Origin: Grimontia indica
GTDB lineage: Bacteria > Pseudomonadota > Gammaproteobacteria > Enterobacterales > Vibrionaceae
NCBI RefSeq assembly: GCF_000333895.2
Contig: NZ_ANFM02000024.1
Location: 1-64,000, forward strand
Direction of reading: 5' to 3'
Length of the DNA stretch: 64,000 nt
Each line of letters opens with the position of its first letter. Positions within the stretch are counted from its first letter, which is position 1. Shown here piece by piece: positions 10,149 to 21,228 of this stretch. The notes below the pieces were generated by a model. It ran no database searches. It worked only from the letters and a program-made list of their open reading frames with translations, and had not been told where the DNA came from. Made by a program: the position numbers and the translations under genes.

Positions 10149-11303
10149 ATGGCGTGGAATGAGCCAGGAAACAATGGCGGTCAGGACAAAGACCCGTGGG
10201 GAAACCGCGGAGGTCGTGACCAAGGGCCGCCGGACCTCGATGAGGTGTTTGGCAAGCTAAGCCGCAAACTGAGTGGCTTGTTTGGCGGCAAAGGGCCGTC
10301 TTTTGGTGGCAGCGGTGCTGCTGGTTTGGGCGTAATTGCCGTTGTGGGTGCAGTTATCTGGGGTGTCTCAGGCTTTTACACTATCGGTGAAGCTGAGCGC
10401 GGTGTCGTGCTGCGCTTTGGTGAATACAACCGCATTGTGCAGCCAGGTCTGAACTGGAAGCCAACGTTTATCGATGAAGTGACTCCGGTAAACGTTCAGG
10501 CCATTCGTTCTTTGCGCGGTTCAGGCGACATGCTGACCAAAGACGAAAACGTCGTGCGTGTTGAAATGGACGTGCAATATCGCGTTGCTGATCCTAAGAA
10601 ATATCTGTTTGCAGTCACCAATGCCGACGACAGCCTGCGTCAGGCAACTGACTCTGCGCTGCGTGCAGTGATTGGTGATGCTGTGATGGACCAAATCCTG
10701 ACCTCTGGTCGTCAGGAAATCCGTGAACGCACTGAAGTTGAAATCAACCGCATCGTGGACCGTTACGACATGGGTCTGCTGGTGGTTGATGTGAACTTTG
10801 ATACAGCACGTCCACCGGAGCAGGTCAAAGACGCATTCGATGACGCCATTGCAGCGCGTGAGGATGAAGAGCGTTTCATTCGTGAAGCAGAAGCTTATCG
10901 CAACGATATTTTGCCTAAAGCAACGGGTCGTGCAGAGCGTCTGAAGAAAGAAGCACTGGGTTACAAAGAGAAAACTGTTAATGAAGCAGAGGGTGACGTA
11001 GCGCAGTTCGAGAAGCTGCTGCCTGAATATCAGGCTGCACCTGAAGTCACACGTAGCCGTCTGTACCTCCAGACCATGGAGAACGTCTTCGGTAACACCA
11101 GTAAAGTGTTGATTGATTCACAGGAAGGCGGTAACAACCTGCTTTACCTGCCATTGGATAAGCTGATGAACCAAACTCCTCAGCAACGTTCGACCACGGT
11201 TAACAGCAATGCATCAGATTACGGCATTGAGCTGGAAAGCTCGACGCAATCTGCAGCGCCAAGCAACAGCCGTTCGTCGACTTCGCGCCAGGGGAGATAT
11301 TAA
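10149..11303 (+). CDS. hflK: FtsH regulator HflK
   Basis: HflK and HflC form a membrane complex on the periplasmic face that encloses the FtsH protease and restrains its activity. The 384-residue product has a Gly/Asp-rich cytoplasmic N-terminus, one membrane helix at about residues 57-78, and a band-7/SPFH domain followed by a long coiled coil. Its Ser/Gln-rich tail is typical. hflC starts two bases after the stop, so the pair is translationally coupled. Confidence 0.96.
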   Translation: MAWNEPGNNGGQDKDPWGNRGGRDQGPPDLDEVFGKLSRKLSGLFGGKGPSFGGSGAAGLGVIAVVGAVIWGVSGFYTIGEAERGVVLRFGEYNRIVQPGLNWKPTFIDEVTPVNVQAIRSLRGSGDMLTKDENVVRVEMDVQYRVADPKKYLFAVTNADDSLRQATDSALRAVIGDAVMDQILTSGRQEIRERTEVEINRIVDRYDMGLLVVDVNFDTARPPEQVKDAFDDAIAAREDEERFIREAEAYRNDILPKATGRAERLKKEALGYKEKTVNEAEGDVAQFEKLLPEYQAAPEVTRSRLYLQTMENVFGNTSKVLIDSQEGGNNLLYLPLDKLMNQTPQQRSTTVNSNASDYGIELESSTQSAAPSNSRSSTSRQGRY

Positions 11304-11305
11304 TT

Positions 11306-12193
11306 ATGCGTAAGTTGTTAATTCCTCTAATCATCATATCGCTCGTTTTAGGCTTGATGTCAGTATTCGTCGTCGACGAAGGAGACCGCGGTATTGTGAT
11401 TCGTTTCGGTCGTGTACTGAAAGCTGACGATGACATGGCGAAAATTTATCCGCCGGGACTTCATTTTAAAGTTCCTGTTTTCGACAGCGTTAAAGTGCTG
11501 GATGCACGTATCCAGACCATGGATGACCAATCAGACCGTTTTGTAACGTCTGAGAAAAAAGACGTGATCATCGACTCCTACGTGAAGTGGAAAATCAAAG
11601 ATTTCGGTCAGTACTACCTTTCAACAGGTGGTGGTAACCGTCTGACTGCTGAAGCCCTTCTGCAACGTAAAGTGGCAGATGGTTTGCGTGCAGAAATCGG
11701 TTCGAAAACCATTAAGGAAATCGTGTCCGAGAAGCGCGAGCAGGTGATGGCAGACGTACTGAGTGAACTTCAGGAAAGTGCTAACGACATCGGCATTGAA
11801 GTGATTGACCTTCGTATCAAGAAGATCAACCTGCCTGATGAAATCAGTGAGTCAATCTACGCTCGTATGCGTGCTGAGCGTGAAACTGTTGCCCGTCGTC
11901 ACCGTTCACAAGGCCGTGAGAAGGCGGAAGTTATCCGCGCTCAGGCTGAACTGGAAGTGGCTACTGTTTTGGCAGAAGCAGAGCGTACTGCACGTGTAAC
12001 ACGTGGTGAGGCAGATGCAGAAGTTGCAAGGATCTATGCAAATACCTTCAACAAAGAGCCTGAGTTTTATAACTTCTTGCGCTCTCTGCAAGCTTACGAG
12101 AAGAGCTTCAACAACAAGGGCGACATCATGGTAGTCGACCCGAACAGTGAGTTCTTCCAGTACATGAAAGAGCCAACGTTGAAGGCAAACTAA
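11306..12193 (+). CDS. hflC: FtsH regulator HflC
   Basis: HflC is the partner of HflK in the SPFH cage around FtsH. It has an N-terminal membrane helix (about residues 4-22), the SPFH domain beginning FVVDEGDRGIVIRFGRV, and a coiled-coil region rich in Arg, Glu and Ala. The length of 295 residues is a little shorter than E. coli HflC (334), with no sign of truncation at either end. A strong terminator follows directly at 12216-12248. Confidence 0.95.
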   Translation: MRKLLIPLIIISLVLGLMSVFVVDEGDRGIVIRFGRVLKADDDMAKIYPPGLHFKVPVFDSVKVLDARIQTMDDQSDRFVTSEKKDVIIDSYVKWKIKDFGQYYLSTGGGNRLTAEALLQRKVADGLRAEIGSKTIKEIVSEKREQVMADVLSELQESANDIGIEVIDLRIKKINLPDEISESIYARMRAERETVARRHRSQGREKAEVIRAQAELEVATVLAEAERTARVTRGEADAEVARIYANTFNKEPEFYNFLRSLQAYEKSFNNKGDIMVVDPNSEFFQYMKEPTLKAN

Positions 12194-12215
12194 TCGTTGC
12201 CAGACAGCAAAACAG

Positions 12216-12248
12216 AAAAGACAAGGCGTCATGCCTTGTCTTTTTTTT
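12216..12248 (+). terminator. rho-independent terminator after hflC
   Basis: A perfect 12-bp stem (AAAAGACAAGGC pairing with GCCTTGTCTTTT) around a 5-base loop runs into an unbroken T run at 12241-12248. It ends the superoperon that starts at nnr and separates it from the DUF2065 gene. Confidence 0.88.
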
Positions 12249-12272
12249 ATCCAAACGAACGAGAGTAAAAAA

Positions 12273-12467
12273 ATGGGCAATGAGTTGTGGCTTGCAATGG
12301 GTTTAGTGCTGGTAGTTGAAGGGCTGGGGCCGATGTTGGTACCGAAAAAATGGCGGCAAATGGTCAGCGAAATGAGCCTGTTACCTGATGCTACCCTACG
12401 TCGTATTGGCGGGTGTTTAGTCGTCGCTGGTGCGGTAATCGCATATATGATGTGGCCGTCCAAGTAA
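12273..12467 (+). CDS. DUF2065 small membrane protein (YjeT family)
   Basis: A 64-residue protein with two hydrophobic helices (about residues 5-22 and 44-61) separated by a basic loop with PKKWRQ. It matches the YjeT/DUF2065 family, found between hflC and purA across gammaproteobacteria; the function is unknown. The ATG at 12273 is preferred because the longer frame starts inside the hflC terminator. It lies behind that terminator, so it needs readthrough or its own promoter. Confidence 0.85.
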   Translation: MGNELWLAMGLVLVVEGLGPMLVPKKWRQMVSEMSLLPDATLRRIGGCLVVAGAVIAYMMWPSK

Positions 12468-12580
12468 ATCGAAAGAGCAAAAAACTGTGACAGCCCGATG
12501 ACCATAAGCAGGACGGCGCTCAAAAAATGACTGCATCCTTCAAACGATGGTGCTAGAATCCCGTTTTAATCATCAACTGA

Positions 12581-13906
<1,326 letters not shown>

Positions 13907-13920
13907 TCGGTTTCCGGTGA

Positions 13921-13954
13921 AAAAAAAACCAGCCTTCAAGGCTGGTTTTTTTTT
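13921..13954. terminator. rho-independent terminator after purA
   Basis: The stem AAAAAACCAGCC / GGCTGGTTTTTT with a TTCAA loop is flanked by an A run on one side and a T run on the other. It should terminate purA transcription and could act in both directions. Confidence 0.88.
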
Positions 13955-14013
13955 GCCCAATCGGCCTTATACTGTTGATATTAGTCGGCGGAAATTTTTC
14001 GCCGGAAAAAGGG

Positions 14014-14040
14014 TAAAGTTCGGCAAATCCTTGCCGATAT
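14014..14040 (+). promoter_or_regulatory. sigma-28 (FliA) flagellar promoter of motX
   Basis: TAAAGTT at 14014-14020 is followed after 12 bases by GCCGATAT at 14033-14040. This matches the flagellar sigma-28 consensus (TAAAGTT, 12 bases, GCCGATAA) at all but one position. It stands 86 bases before motX, a known late flagellar gene, which supports both calls. Confidence 0.75.
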
Positions 14041-14126
14041 AAGTTAGGCAAGACACACCGTATCCAAGGCCAAAGAGGCGGATGTTTCCTCTTTTTGGCA
14101 GAACAATACCTGTATAGTGGGAAGGC

Positions 14127-14747
14127 ATGAAACTGCGTACCTTATTTATATCCATGATGTTAGCCAGCCCTTTCGCGAAAGCGGAAGTGGGTCCGGCTCT
14201 TCCTGTGTATGAAGAGTCGCAACTGATCCGCCTGTTTGAGTCGAATACGCACCTCAAGAAGGTGAAAGAAGACGATTGTCAGCTCCTTCAAGATATCGAG
14301 GCCCGCGCCATTCGCGTTGAATCCCCAGCTTACCAGTTCCTTTATGGTGATATGTTGGCATGGGGTGTGTGTGTCGACAGAGATGTCGAAACTGGCGTTT
14401 ATTATATGCAGGTCGCGGCGCAGCAGGGTTTGCCTGCAGCGCTAGAGCAACTTGGTCGCTATTACTCCAAAGGCACTTTGGTGCAGCAGGACAAAGAACG
14501 GGCGATCCCATACTTGCGTGAAGCCGCATCTCTAGGGAACACTCGGGCGAGGCTTCAATTAGCCGAGCTTCTGGTGGCTGATTACGGCAGCCCATTGGAT
14601 TACGAAGATGCCTATCGCTGGCTGTATCACACCATTACCGCTGACACATCCACGCACAATCGCATTGCCCTACTACGAAGAGCGTTGGAAGACAAAATGC
14701 CGCGAAATGTCATTGCCCGCGCGAAACGACGCGATACCTATTGGTGA
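14127..14747 (+). CDS. motX: sodium-driven flagellar motor protein MotX
   Basis: MotX forms the periplasmic T ring with MotY, which holds the PomAB stator around the sodium-driven polar flagellar motor. The 206-residue protein has a signal peptide (about 1-19, ending AKA) and Sel1-like repeats over most of the rest, including YMQVAAQQGLPAALEQLGRYY and PYLREAASLGNTRARLQLAELL. The segment FLYGDMLAWGVCVDRDVE and the C-terminal NVIARAKRRD are typical of Vibrio MotX. It follows purA as in Vibrio cholerae and has a sigma-28 promoter, so expression should follow late flagellar genes. Confidence 0.92.
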   Translation: MKLRTLFISMMLASPFAKAEVGPALPVYEESQLIRLFESNTHLKKVKEDDCQLLQDIEARAIRVESPAYQFLYGDMLAWGVCVDRDVETGVYYMQVAAQQGLPAALEQLGRYYSKGTLVQQDKERAIPYLREAASLGNTRARLQLAELLVADYGSPLDYEDAYRWLYHTITADTSTHNRIALLRRALEDKMPRNVIARAKRRDTYW

Positions 14748-14762
14748 TGACCAGAACGAATT

Positions 14763-14795
14763 AAAAAATGCCCGCAGATTGCGGGCATTTTTGCT
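14763..14795. terminator. bidirectional terminator between motX and hmp
   Basis: An AAAATGCCCGC / GCGGGCATTTT hairpin with an AGATT loop has A and T runs on its two sides. It sits between the convergent motX and hmp genes and can serve both. Confidence 0.88.
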
Positions 14796-14808
14796 TTTAG
14801 GTGAACGC

Positions 14809-15996
14809 TTAAATCACTTTATGTGGGCCAAAGCACTCATAGAATATTCGGTCTTTGCTGATGCCCGCATCCACAAGCTGTGTGGCAACAGCCTGCATGA
14901 AACCGACGGGGCCACAAAGATAAAAGTCTCGGCTCGAACCTTGGGTTAACCCTTCAACTTTGCTGATGTCTATCAGGCCTTGATGGTCAAATTGTTCGCC
15001 CGGCAAATCTGCGTTTGAAGGCTCACGGAACCATACGTCACGCTTGGCAGTATGATGCTGGCTCAGCAAGGTATCAATATGAGCACCAAAAGCGTGGTGA
15101 TCGCCATTTTCAGCAGCATGTAGCCAGTGGATTTCGGCATCATGCTTGCTGCTGAGAGATTCCAGCATCGACAGCATAGGCGTCAGCCCAACACCGCCTG
15201 AAATCAGCGCAACAGGGGTGTCATTGTCTGAATGGAAGAAAAAGTCGCCGGTTGGTGGCGCGAGCTCAACGGTATCGCCCACATTGAGGTGATCGTGTAG
15301 ATAACTCGAAACCGTTCCCTGAGCTTCTCGTTTCACAGAGATACGGTAAAGCTCACCATTTGGGGCGGCAGACAGGCTATATTGACGGATTTCCTGATTG
15401 GCAAACTGTTCAGGAGACAGGTAAATACCGATGTATTGTCCCGGCACGTAGTCCGCCACTTGCTGACCATCGACAGGGGCGAAAATGAAACTGGTGATCA
15501 CTTCACTCTCGGGTGTTTTGCTGACCAGCTTGAAAGTGCGTGTTCCACGCCAGCCGCCGTTAGAGCCAGCATTCTGTTGGTAGATTTCCTCTTCTCGATT
15601 AATGAAAACCTGCGCGAGCACTCCATAGGCTTCTGCCCATGCATCTAACACTTCCTGACCTGGCGAGAAAAGCTCGTCAATTGTAGCCAACAGGTTTTCA
15701 CCGACGATGGCATACATTTCCGGTGTGATATTAAAGCTCGCGTGCTTTTGCGCGATCTTTTCCACCACTGGAAGCAGGGCTGGCAAGTTATCAATGTTGG
15801 CGGCATAGCCGTAGACCGCATTGAAAAGTGCCTCGCGTTGAGCTCCCGTAAACTGGTTACTCATGTTGAAAATATCTTTGAGTTCAGGGTGTCGGCTGAA
15901 CATGCGCTCGTAAAAATGCGCAGTCAGTTTTGGGCCAGTTTCAGCAAGCAAAGGGGCAGTAGACTTCACTATTTCAATGGTTTTCTCGTTGAGCAT
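14809..15996 (-). CDS. hmp: flavohaemoglobin, nitric oxide dioxygenase
   Basis: Hmp converts nitric oxide and oxygen to nitrate with NAD(P)H and FAD in the cytoplasm. The 395-residue protein has an N-terminal globin domain (about 1-135, with the haem-ligand His in AQKHASFNI), an FAD-binding domain (about 150-255, with RQYSLSAAP) and an NAD-binding domain (about 260-395, with [12 protein letters not shown] and CGPVGFM). It is divergent from nsrR; two NsrR-like boxes lie 32-79 bases upstream of its start, so it should be derepressed by nitric oxide. Confidence 0.96.
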   Translation of the reverse strand: MLNEKTIEIVKSTAPLLAETGPKLTAHFYERMFSRHPELKDIFNMSNQFTGAQREALFNAVYGYAANIDNLPALLPVVEKIAQKHASFNITPEMYAIVGENLLATIDELFSPGQEVLDAWAEAYGVLAQVFINREEEIYQQNAGSNGGWRGTRTFKLVSKTPESEVITSFIFAPVDGQQVADYVPGQYIGIYLSPEQFANQEIRQYSLSAAPNGELYRISVKREAQGTVSSYLHDHLNVGDTVELAPPTGDFFFHSDNDTPVALISGGVGLTPMLSMLESLSSKHDAEIHWLHAAENGDHHAFGAHIDTLLSQHHTAKRDVWFREPSNADLPGEQFDHQGLIDISKVEGLTQGSSRDFYLCGPVGFMQAVATQLVDAGISKDRIFYECFGPHKVI

Positions 15997-16027
15997 GAGG
16001 GTTACCTTCTTATGTTTTGTGTTTTTA

Positions 16028-16050
16028 AAGCTTCATTTGAAATGCATGTT
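16028..16050. promoter_or_regulatory. NsrR operator 1 (hmp promoter)
   Basis: The 23-base site is an 11-1-11 inverted repeat: left half AAGCTTCATTT, centre G, right half AAATGCATGTT. It differs from the NsrR consensus halves AAGATGCATTT and AAATGCATCTT at two and one positions. It lies 32 bases upstream of the hmp start codon. Confidence 0.75.
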
Positions 16051-16052
16051 TA

Positions 16053-16075
16053 AAGTTGTATATGAAATGAATGTT
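16053..16075. promoter_or_regulatory. NsrR operator 2 (hmp promoter)
   Basis: A second 11-1-11 site follows two bases after the first: left half AAGTTGTATAT, right half AAATGAATGTT. It is a weaker match (three and two mismatches). Two sites about 25 bases apart would put two NsrR dimers over the hmp promoter. Confidence 0.6.
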
Positions 16076-16125
16076 TAGATCAACCAAAATTCCATAAAAC
16101 GGTCAGTGAAAACGGCGAAGACGTG

Positions 16126-16172
16126 TATACCCAAACAACCTGAATCCTGCTTTATCAGGTTGTTTGGGTATA
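16126..16172. repeat. 18-bp perfect inverted repeat between hmp and nsrR
   Basis: TATACCCAAACAACCTGA at 16126-16143 is matched by its exact reverse complement at 16155-16172, with an 11-base loop. There is no T run, so it is not a typical terminator. Hairpins with TATACCC ends recur between genes in Vibrionaceae, and this is probably one of those palindromic repeats. Confidence 0.75.
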
Positions 16173-16247
16173 AACAGAAAGAAAATCAGAGAGTACGCGC
16201 CTTTTGTCTGTGATAAGAGTACAATGTGTGCAAGGAGATTTGAAAAC

Positions 16248-16682
16248 GTGCAATTAACCAGCTTTACAGACTATGGCCTTAGGGCGCTTATGTATCTGGC
16301 TATGCTGCCTCCCGGAGAGTTGACCAGTATTACCGTGGTCACCGAGAAGTATGGGGTTTCCCGCAATCACATGGTGAAGATCATTCACCGTATGAGTCAG
16401 GTCGGCTACGTTGAAGCCGTGCGGGGAAAGAACGGGGGGATTCGACTCGGCAAGCCAGCTGACACGATTGTTATCGGGGAAGTGATCCGTTCACTTGAAC
16501 CGTTGCAACTCGTCAACTGTGCGCCGCAAAATTGCCACATCACGCCAGCCTGTCGCCTGAAAACTGCCGTAGCGGCAGCGTTGGAGGCATTCCTTGCTGA
16601 GATGGATAAATACACACTTCAAGACATGGTGTCAGGCAACAATGACCTGCATCACCTTCTTATCCCAGTTCGCCCGATCTGA
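16248..16682 (+). CDS. nsrR: nitric oxide-sensing repressor NsrR
   Basis: NsrR is an Rrf2-family repressor whose iron-sulfur cluster is destroyed by nitric oxide, which releases hmp and other targets. I chose the GTG at 16248: AAGGAG stands 10 bases upstream and the protein then starts [18 protein letters not shown], matching the family. It has 144 residues, a winged helix (recognition part [11 protein letters not shown]) and the three cluster cysteines 91, 96 and 102 ([12 protein letters not shown]). It may be cotranscribed with rnr, as in E. coli. Confidence 0.94.
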   Translation: MQLTSFTDYGLRALMYLAMLPPGELTSITVVTEKYGVSRNHMVKIIHRMSQVGYVEAVRGKNGGIRLGKPADTIVIGEVIRSLEPLQLVNCAPQNCHITPACRLKTAVAAALEAFLAEMDKYTLQDMVSGNNDLHHLLIPVRPI

Positions 16683-16796
16683 TTCTCACCCTGTGAGACG
16701 TCATGCCAATTTTTACTGGCAATGACTACGGGCACCCAATTTCGAAATATTTAAGCGATATACTTGATATGCCAATGTCGCTAACGGGAATCTTAT

Positions 16797-19313
16797 ATGT
16801 CTCAAGACAAACACCTACACAGCAACGACCCTTTTTTGGGGCGTGAAGCAGAAAAATATGACAACCCTGTGCCAAGCCGAGAGCATCTGCTTGAAGTGAT
16901 TAAAGGCTTTACCACACCGGTAAACCGCGACCAGTTATTTGAAGTACTGGGTTTGCGCAGCGACGAAGAATACGAAGGCCTGCGCCGACGCCTGCGCGCG
17001 ATGGAGCGTGATGGCCAACTGATTTTTACCCGCCGTCAATGCTATGCACTGCCTGAGCGTCTGGACTTGGTAAAAGGTACCGTGATTGGTCACCGTGATG
17101 GCTTCGGTTTCCTGCGCCCTGAAGGGAAAGGCAACCGCGAAGACTGGCTGCTGCCACATCACCAGATGAAACAGGTGATGCACGGCGATTTCATCCTTGC
17201 TCAACCTGCTGGTACCGATAAACGTGGTCGTAAAGAGGCGCGTGTTGTCCGTGTGCTGGAAGAGCGAAAAGGCCAGATTGTGGGCCGCTACTTTGTCGAA
17301 AATGGTCAGGGCTTTGTGGTACCTGACGATTCTCGTTTGGGTCAGGATATTGTTATTCCGCAAGACGAGCGCAAAGGCGCGCGCATGGGTAACGTTGTGG
17401 TGGTGGAAATCTTCCAACGCCCAACCCGCCAGCATAATCCGGTTGGCCGAGTGGTCGAAGTTCTCGGTGAGAACATGGCACCGGGCATGGAAATCGAAAT
17501 TGCCGTCCGTACCCACAACATTCCGCATGAGTGGCCGCAAGACGTCGAAAAACAAATCAAGAGCTTCACCGAGCAAGTACCGGAAGACGCGAAAAAAGGT
17601 CGTGTTGATCTGCGTGATTTACCACTGGTGACCATTGACGGTGAAGATGCCCGTGACTTCGATGACGCCGTCTTCTGTGAGAAGAAAAAATCAGGCGGTT
17701 GGCGCCTTTGGGTCGCGATTGCGGACGTGAGCTACTACGTACGACCAGACTCGGCGTTAGACAAAGAAGCGGTAAACCGCGGCAACTCGGTGTACTTCCC
17801 GTCGCAGGTTATTCCTATGCTGCCGGAAGTGCTGTCGAACGGCCTTTGTTCGCTGAACCCGCAGGTAGACCGCTTGTGCATGGTCTGTGAAATGACCATT
17901 TCAGAAGCCGGCAAGCTTTCCGGTTTCAAACACTACGAAGCGGTAATGAACTCCCACGCGCGCCTGACTTACACCAAAGTCGCCGCGATGCTGGACGGTG
18001 ATGAAGAGCTTCGTGAGCGTTATGCGCCCTTGGTTCCGCATCTGGAAGAGTTGAACCGCATGTACAAAGCGCTGAAAGCGTCACGCGAACAGCGCGGTGC
18101 GATTGAGTTTGAAACCGTTGAGACCAAATTCATCTTCAACGCCATGCGTAAGATTGAGCGCATTGTGCCAGTTGAGCGTAATGACGCCCACAAGATCATC
18201 GAAGAATGTATGATTCTGGCGAACATCGCGTCGGCGCGTTTTGTTGAGAAGGCCAAAGAGCCTGCGCTATACCGCGTGCACGAAGCGCCGGGCGAAGAGC
18301 GACTCACCGGCTTTAAAGACTTCTTGAGCGAAATGGGTCTGGCGCTTGAAGGTGGCTTAGAGCCATCTCCAACCGATTACGCCAAACTGGCGCATTTGAT
18401 TGCTGGACGTCCAGATCAGGAACTTATCCAAACCATGCTGCTGCGCTCCATGAAGCAGGCGGTATATCAGGCCGACAACTCTGGCCACTTTGGTCTGGCG
18501 CTCAAACAGTACGCGCACTTTACCTCGCCAATCCGCCGTTATCCGGATTTGCTGCTGCACCGTGCGATCAAGTATCTGATTGCCAAAGAAGAAGGACGTA
18601 ACAAAGACCGTTGGACGCCAACCGGTGGTTACCACTATTCCTTCGACGATATGGACGTGATGGGTGAACAGTGCTCGATGACAGAACGCCGCGCCGATGA
18701 CGCGACGCGTGATGTTTCAGACTGGCTGAAGTGTGAATACATGCAGGATCACGTTGGCGAAGTCATGGAAGGCACCATTGCCAATGTCACAGGGTTCGGC
18801 TTCTTTGTACGTTTGAACGAGCTGCACATCGATGGTCTGGTGCATATCTCGAATCTTGACAATGACTACTACAACTACGACATGGTGGGTCAAAAACTGG
18901 TGGGCGAGAGCTCTGGTCGCATTTTCCGACTTGGCGATCAGGTCACGGTCAAAGTATTATCCGTCAACCTTGATGAAAGGATGATCGATTTCGAGCTGGA
19001 CGGAACAACCCGTAAAGCCCGCGGAGCAGGAAAAACTGCCCGTAATAAAGCCAAGAAAGGCCGCGCTGAGTCAGGGAAAAATCCTGAAGCACGCCAAGAG
19101 CGTATGTCTGTTCGTCAGCAATTAAAACGCGGCGCGATTCCAAAAGGTGAGGGTGATAAAGCCCCGGCCGGAAAGCGCGGCGAAAAAGCAGCTGCTGGCA
19201 AACGAGGCGGCAAAGGCGAAAACCCGGCGAAGAAGAAAACCAAGGCTGAGAAGGTGCGCAAGAAAAAAGCGCAGAAAGGCAAACCAGCCAAAGCAGGCAA
19301 GAATAAGAAGTAA
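16797..19313 (+). CDS. rnr: ribonuclease R
   Basis: RNase R is a 3'-5' exoribonuclease that degrades structured RNA and takes part in trans-translation decay. The 838-residue protein has an N-terminal helix-turn-helix domain (about 20-80), cold-shock domains (about 85-240), the RNB catalytic domain (about 270-600; its metal-binding motif includes [12 protein letters not shown]), and an S1 domain (about 655-735). The last hundred residues are rich in Lys, Arg, Ala and Gly. rlmB begins three bases after the stop, so the two are coupled. Confidence 0.96.
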   Translation: MSQDKHLHSNDPFLGREAEKYDNPVPSREHLLEVIKGFTTPVNRDQLFEVLGLRSDEEYEGLRRRLRAMERDGQLIFTRRQCYALPERLDLVKGTVIGHRDGFGFLRPEGKGNREDWLLPHHQMKQVMHGDFILAQPAGTDKRGRKEARVVRVLEERKGQIVGRYFVENGQGFVVPDDSRLGQDIVIPQDERKGARMGNVVVVEIFQRPTRQHNPVGRVVEVLGENMAPGMEIEIAVRTHNIPHEWPQDVEKQIKSFTEQVPEDAKKGRVDLRDLPLVTIDGEDARDFDDAVFCEKKKSGGWRLWVAIADVSYYVRPDSALDKEAVNRGNSVYFPSQVIPMLPEVLSNGLCSLNPQVDRLCMVCEMTISEAGKLSGFKHYEAVMNSHARLTYTKVAAMLDGDEELRERYAPLVPHLEELNRMYKALKASREQRGAIEFETVETKFIFNAMRKIERIVPVERNDAHKIIEECMILANIASARFVEKAKEPALYRVHEAPGEERLTGFKDFLSEMGLALEGGLEPSPTDYAKLAHLIAGRPDQELIQTMLLRSMKQAVYQADNSGHFGLALKQYAHFTSPIRRYPDLLLHRAIKYLIAKEEGRNKDRWTPTGGYHYSFDDMDVMGEQCSMTERRADDATRDVSDWLKCEYMQDHVGEVMEGTIANVTGFGFFVRLNELHIDGLVHISNLDNDYYNYDMVGQKLVGESSGRIFRLGDQVTVKVLSVNLDERMIDFELDGTTRKARGAGKTARNKAKKGRAESGKNPEARQERMSVRQQLKRGAIPKGEGDKAPAGKRGEKAAAGKRGGKGENPAKKKTKAEKVRKKKAQKGKPAKAGKNKK

Positions 19314-19316
19314 TCC

Positions 19317-20054
19317 ATGAGCAATGAAATGATTTACGGCATCCACGCCGTTAAAGCCGTACTGGAATCTGATCCGTCCCGCTTCATCGAAGTCTTCGTG
19401 CTGAAAGGCCGTCAGGATGATCGTGTATTGCCTGTACTGAATGAGTTGACCCGCCTGGGCATCACTCTGCAGGAAATGGGTCGCAAGGCGCTGGATGACA
19501 AAGCCAAAGGTGCGTCGCACCAGGGCTTGATTGCCCGCGTGAAACCCGGTCGTCAGTACAACGAAAACGATCTCGATATCATTCTGGATGGTAAAGAGAA
19601 CCCGCTACTGTTGGTGCTGGACGGTGTCACTGACCCACACAATCTGGGTGCGTGTCTGCGTAACGCGGATGCTGCCGGTGTGTGCGCGGTTATCGTACCG
19701 AAAGACAAATCTGCTCAATTGAATGCGACGGCGCGTAAAGTGGCGGTAGGCGCTGCAGAAGTGGTGCCATTGGTTCGTGTGACTAATCTGGCGCGCACTA
19801 TGCGTGCACTGCAGGAAAAAGGCGTGTGGTTTGTCGGTACCGCTGGTGAAGCGACCCACGATGTCTACGATGCGAAACTGACTGGCCCATTGGCGATTGT
19901 GATGGGCGCAGAAGGTGACGGTATGCGCCGCCTGACCCGCGAGACCTGTGACGATCTCATCAGCATTCCAATGGCGGGCAGCGTATCGAGCCTGAACGTG
20001 TCTGTGGCAACTGGTATCTGTCTGTTTGAAGCGGTGCGACAACGCCGCGGATAA
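19317..20054 (+). CDS. rlmB: 23S rRNA (guanosine-2'-O-)-methyltransferase RlmB
   Basis: RlmB methylates the 2'-OH of G2251 in 23S rRNA using S-adenosylmethionine. The 245-residue SpoU-family protein has an N-terminal substrate-binding domain (about 1-80) and the three knot motifs: [26 protein letters not shown] and [17 protein letters not shown]. It follows rnr directly, the usual order, and ends before a terminator. Confidence 0.95.
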   Translation: MSNEMIYGIHAVKAVLESDPSRFIEVFVLKGRQDDRVLPVLNELTRLGITLQEMGRKALDDKAKGASHQGLIARVKPGRQYNENDLDIILDGKENPLLLVLDGVTDPHNLGACLRNADAAGVCAVIVPKDKSAQLNATARKVAVGAAEVVPLVRVTNLARTMRALQEKGVWFVGTAGEATHDVYDAKLTGPLAIVMGAEGDGMRRLTRETCDDLISIPMAGSVSSLNVSVATGICLFEAVRQRRG

Positions 20055-20081
20055 CCGCAAGAAAACAGACCGTTTTCAGAT

Positions 20082-20126
20082 AAAGCAACGCCCGGTGATT
20101 TATTTCTCCGGGCGTTGTGCTTTTTG
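20082..20126 (+). terminator. probable terminator after rlmB
   Basis: CAACGCCCGG at 20086-20095 pairs with CCGGGCGTTG at 20108-20117 around a 12-base loop, followed by TGC and five Ts. It separates nsrR-rnr-rlmB from the rpsF operon. Confidence 0.7.
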
Positions 20127-20155
20127 TTGCTATTAGCGGCGCAATTCTGTACTAT
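20127..20155 (+). promoter_or_regulatory. putative sigma-70 promoter of the rpsF operon
   Basis: TTGCTA at 20127-20132 and TACTAT at 20150-20155 are spaced by 17 bases and each match four of six consensus positions. This is placed well for the rpsF leader, but no start site is known. Confidence 0.4.
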
Positions 20156-20169
20156 CCTGCCTCCAAATT

Positions 20170-20213
20170 CCCGGTCTTTTACTTTCGTTCCTTGCTTCCG
20201 CTGGACGACCGGG
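20170..20213 (+). ncRNA. putative S6:S18 ribosomal leader hairpin
   Basis: CCCGGTC at 20170-20176 pairs exactly with GACCGGG at 20207-20213, enclosing a 30-base pyrimidine-rich loop in the rpsF 5' leader. In many bacteria the S6-S18 complex binds a leader hairpin upstream of rpsF and represses the operon. The position and a stem with CCG next to it fit; I cannot confirm the full motif by eye. Confidence 0.45.
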
Positions 20214-20251
20214 CCAAGCGTGGAAGCTGAATAATCCGTAAGGAGCAACCA

Positions 20252-20638
20252 ATGCGTCATTACGAAATCGTATTCATGGTGCACCCTGATCAAAGCGAGC
20301 AAGTTGCTGGCATGATCGAGCGTTACACTGGTTCTATCAAAGAGTCAGGTGGTCAGATCCACCGTCTGGAAGACTGGGGCCGTCGTCAACTGGCTTACCC
20401 AATCAACAAGCTGCACAAAGCACACTACGTTCTGATGAACGTTGAAGCTGAGCAAGCTGTGATTGATGAGCTGGAAACTGCGTTCCGCTTCAACGACGCT
20501 GTGATCCGTAACATGATCATGCGTACCAAAGGCGCTATCACTGAGCCATCTGTAATGATGAAGGCTAAAGAAGAGCGCGCACCACGTCGCGAAGAGCGTG
20601 CAGAAGCACAATCTGAAGACGAAGCAGCAGCTGAGTAA
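20252..20638 (+). CDS. rpsF: 30S ribosomal protein bS6
   Basis: bS6 binds the central domain of 16S rRNA with bS18. The 128-residue product begins [18 protein letters not shown], a standard bS6 N-terminus, and ends in an acidic Glu/Ala-rich tail of the kind modified by RimK in E. coli. A good TAAGGAG ribosome-binding site precedes it. It is first in the operon rpsF-priB-rpsR-rplI. Confidence 0.97.
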   Translation: MRHYEIVFMVHPDQSEQVAGMIERYTGSIKESGGQIHRLEDWGRRQLAYPINKLHKAHYVLMNVEAEQAVIDELETAFRFNDAVIRNMIMRTKGAITEPSVMMKAKEERAPRREERAEAQSEDEAAAE

Positions 20639-20647
20639 TTTGATTTG

Positions 20648-21195
<548 letters not shown>

Positions 21196-21228
21196 TCGGC
21201 ACTGTCCAAGTTAATAGAGGAATAGATA

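Noticed and set aside
12528-12559. purA promoter from TGACTG and TAGAAT
   Set aside because: The spacing is 20 bases and the -35 match is poor.
16126-16172. Inverted repeat as a CRISPR unit or an integron attachment site
   Set aside because: There is only one copy, with no spacers, no cas or integrase genes and no core-site pattern.
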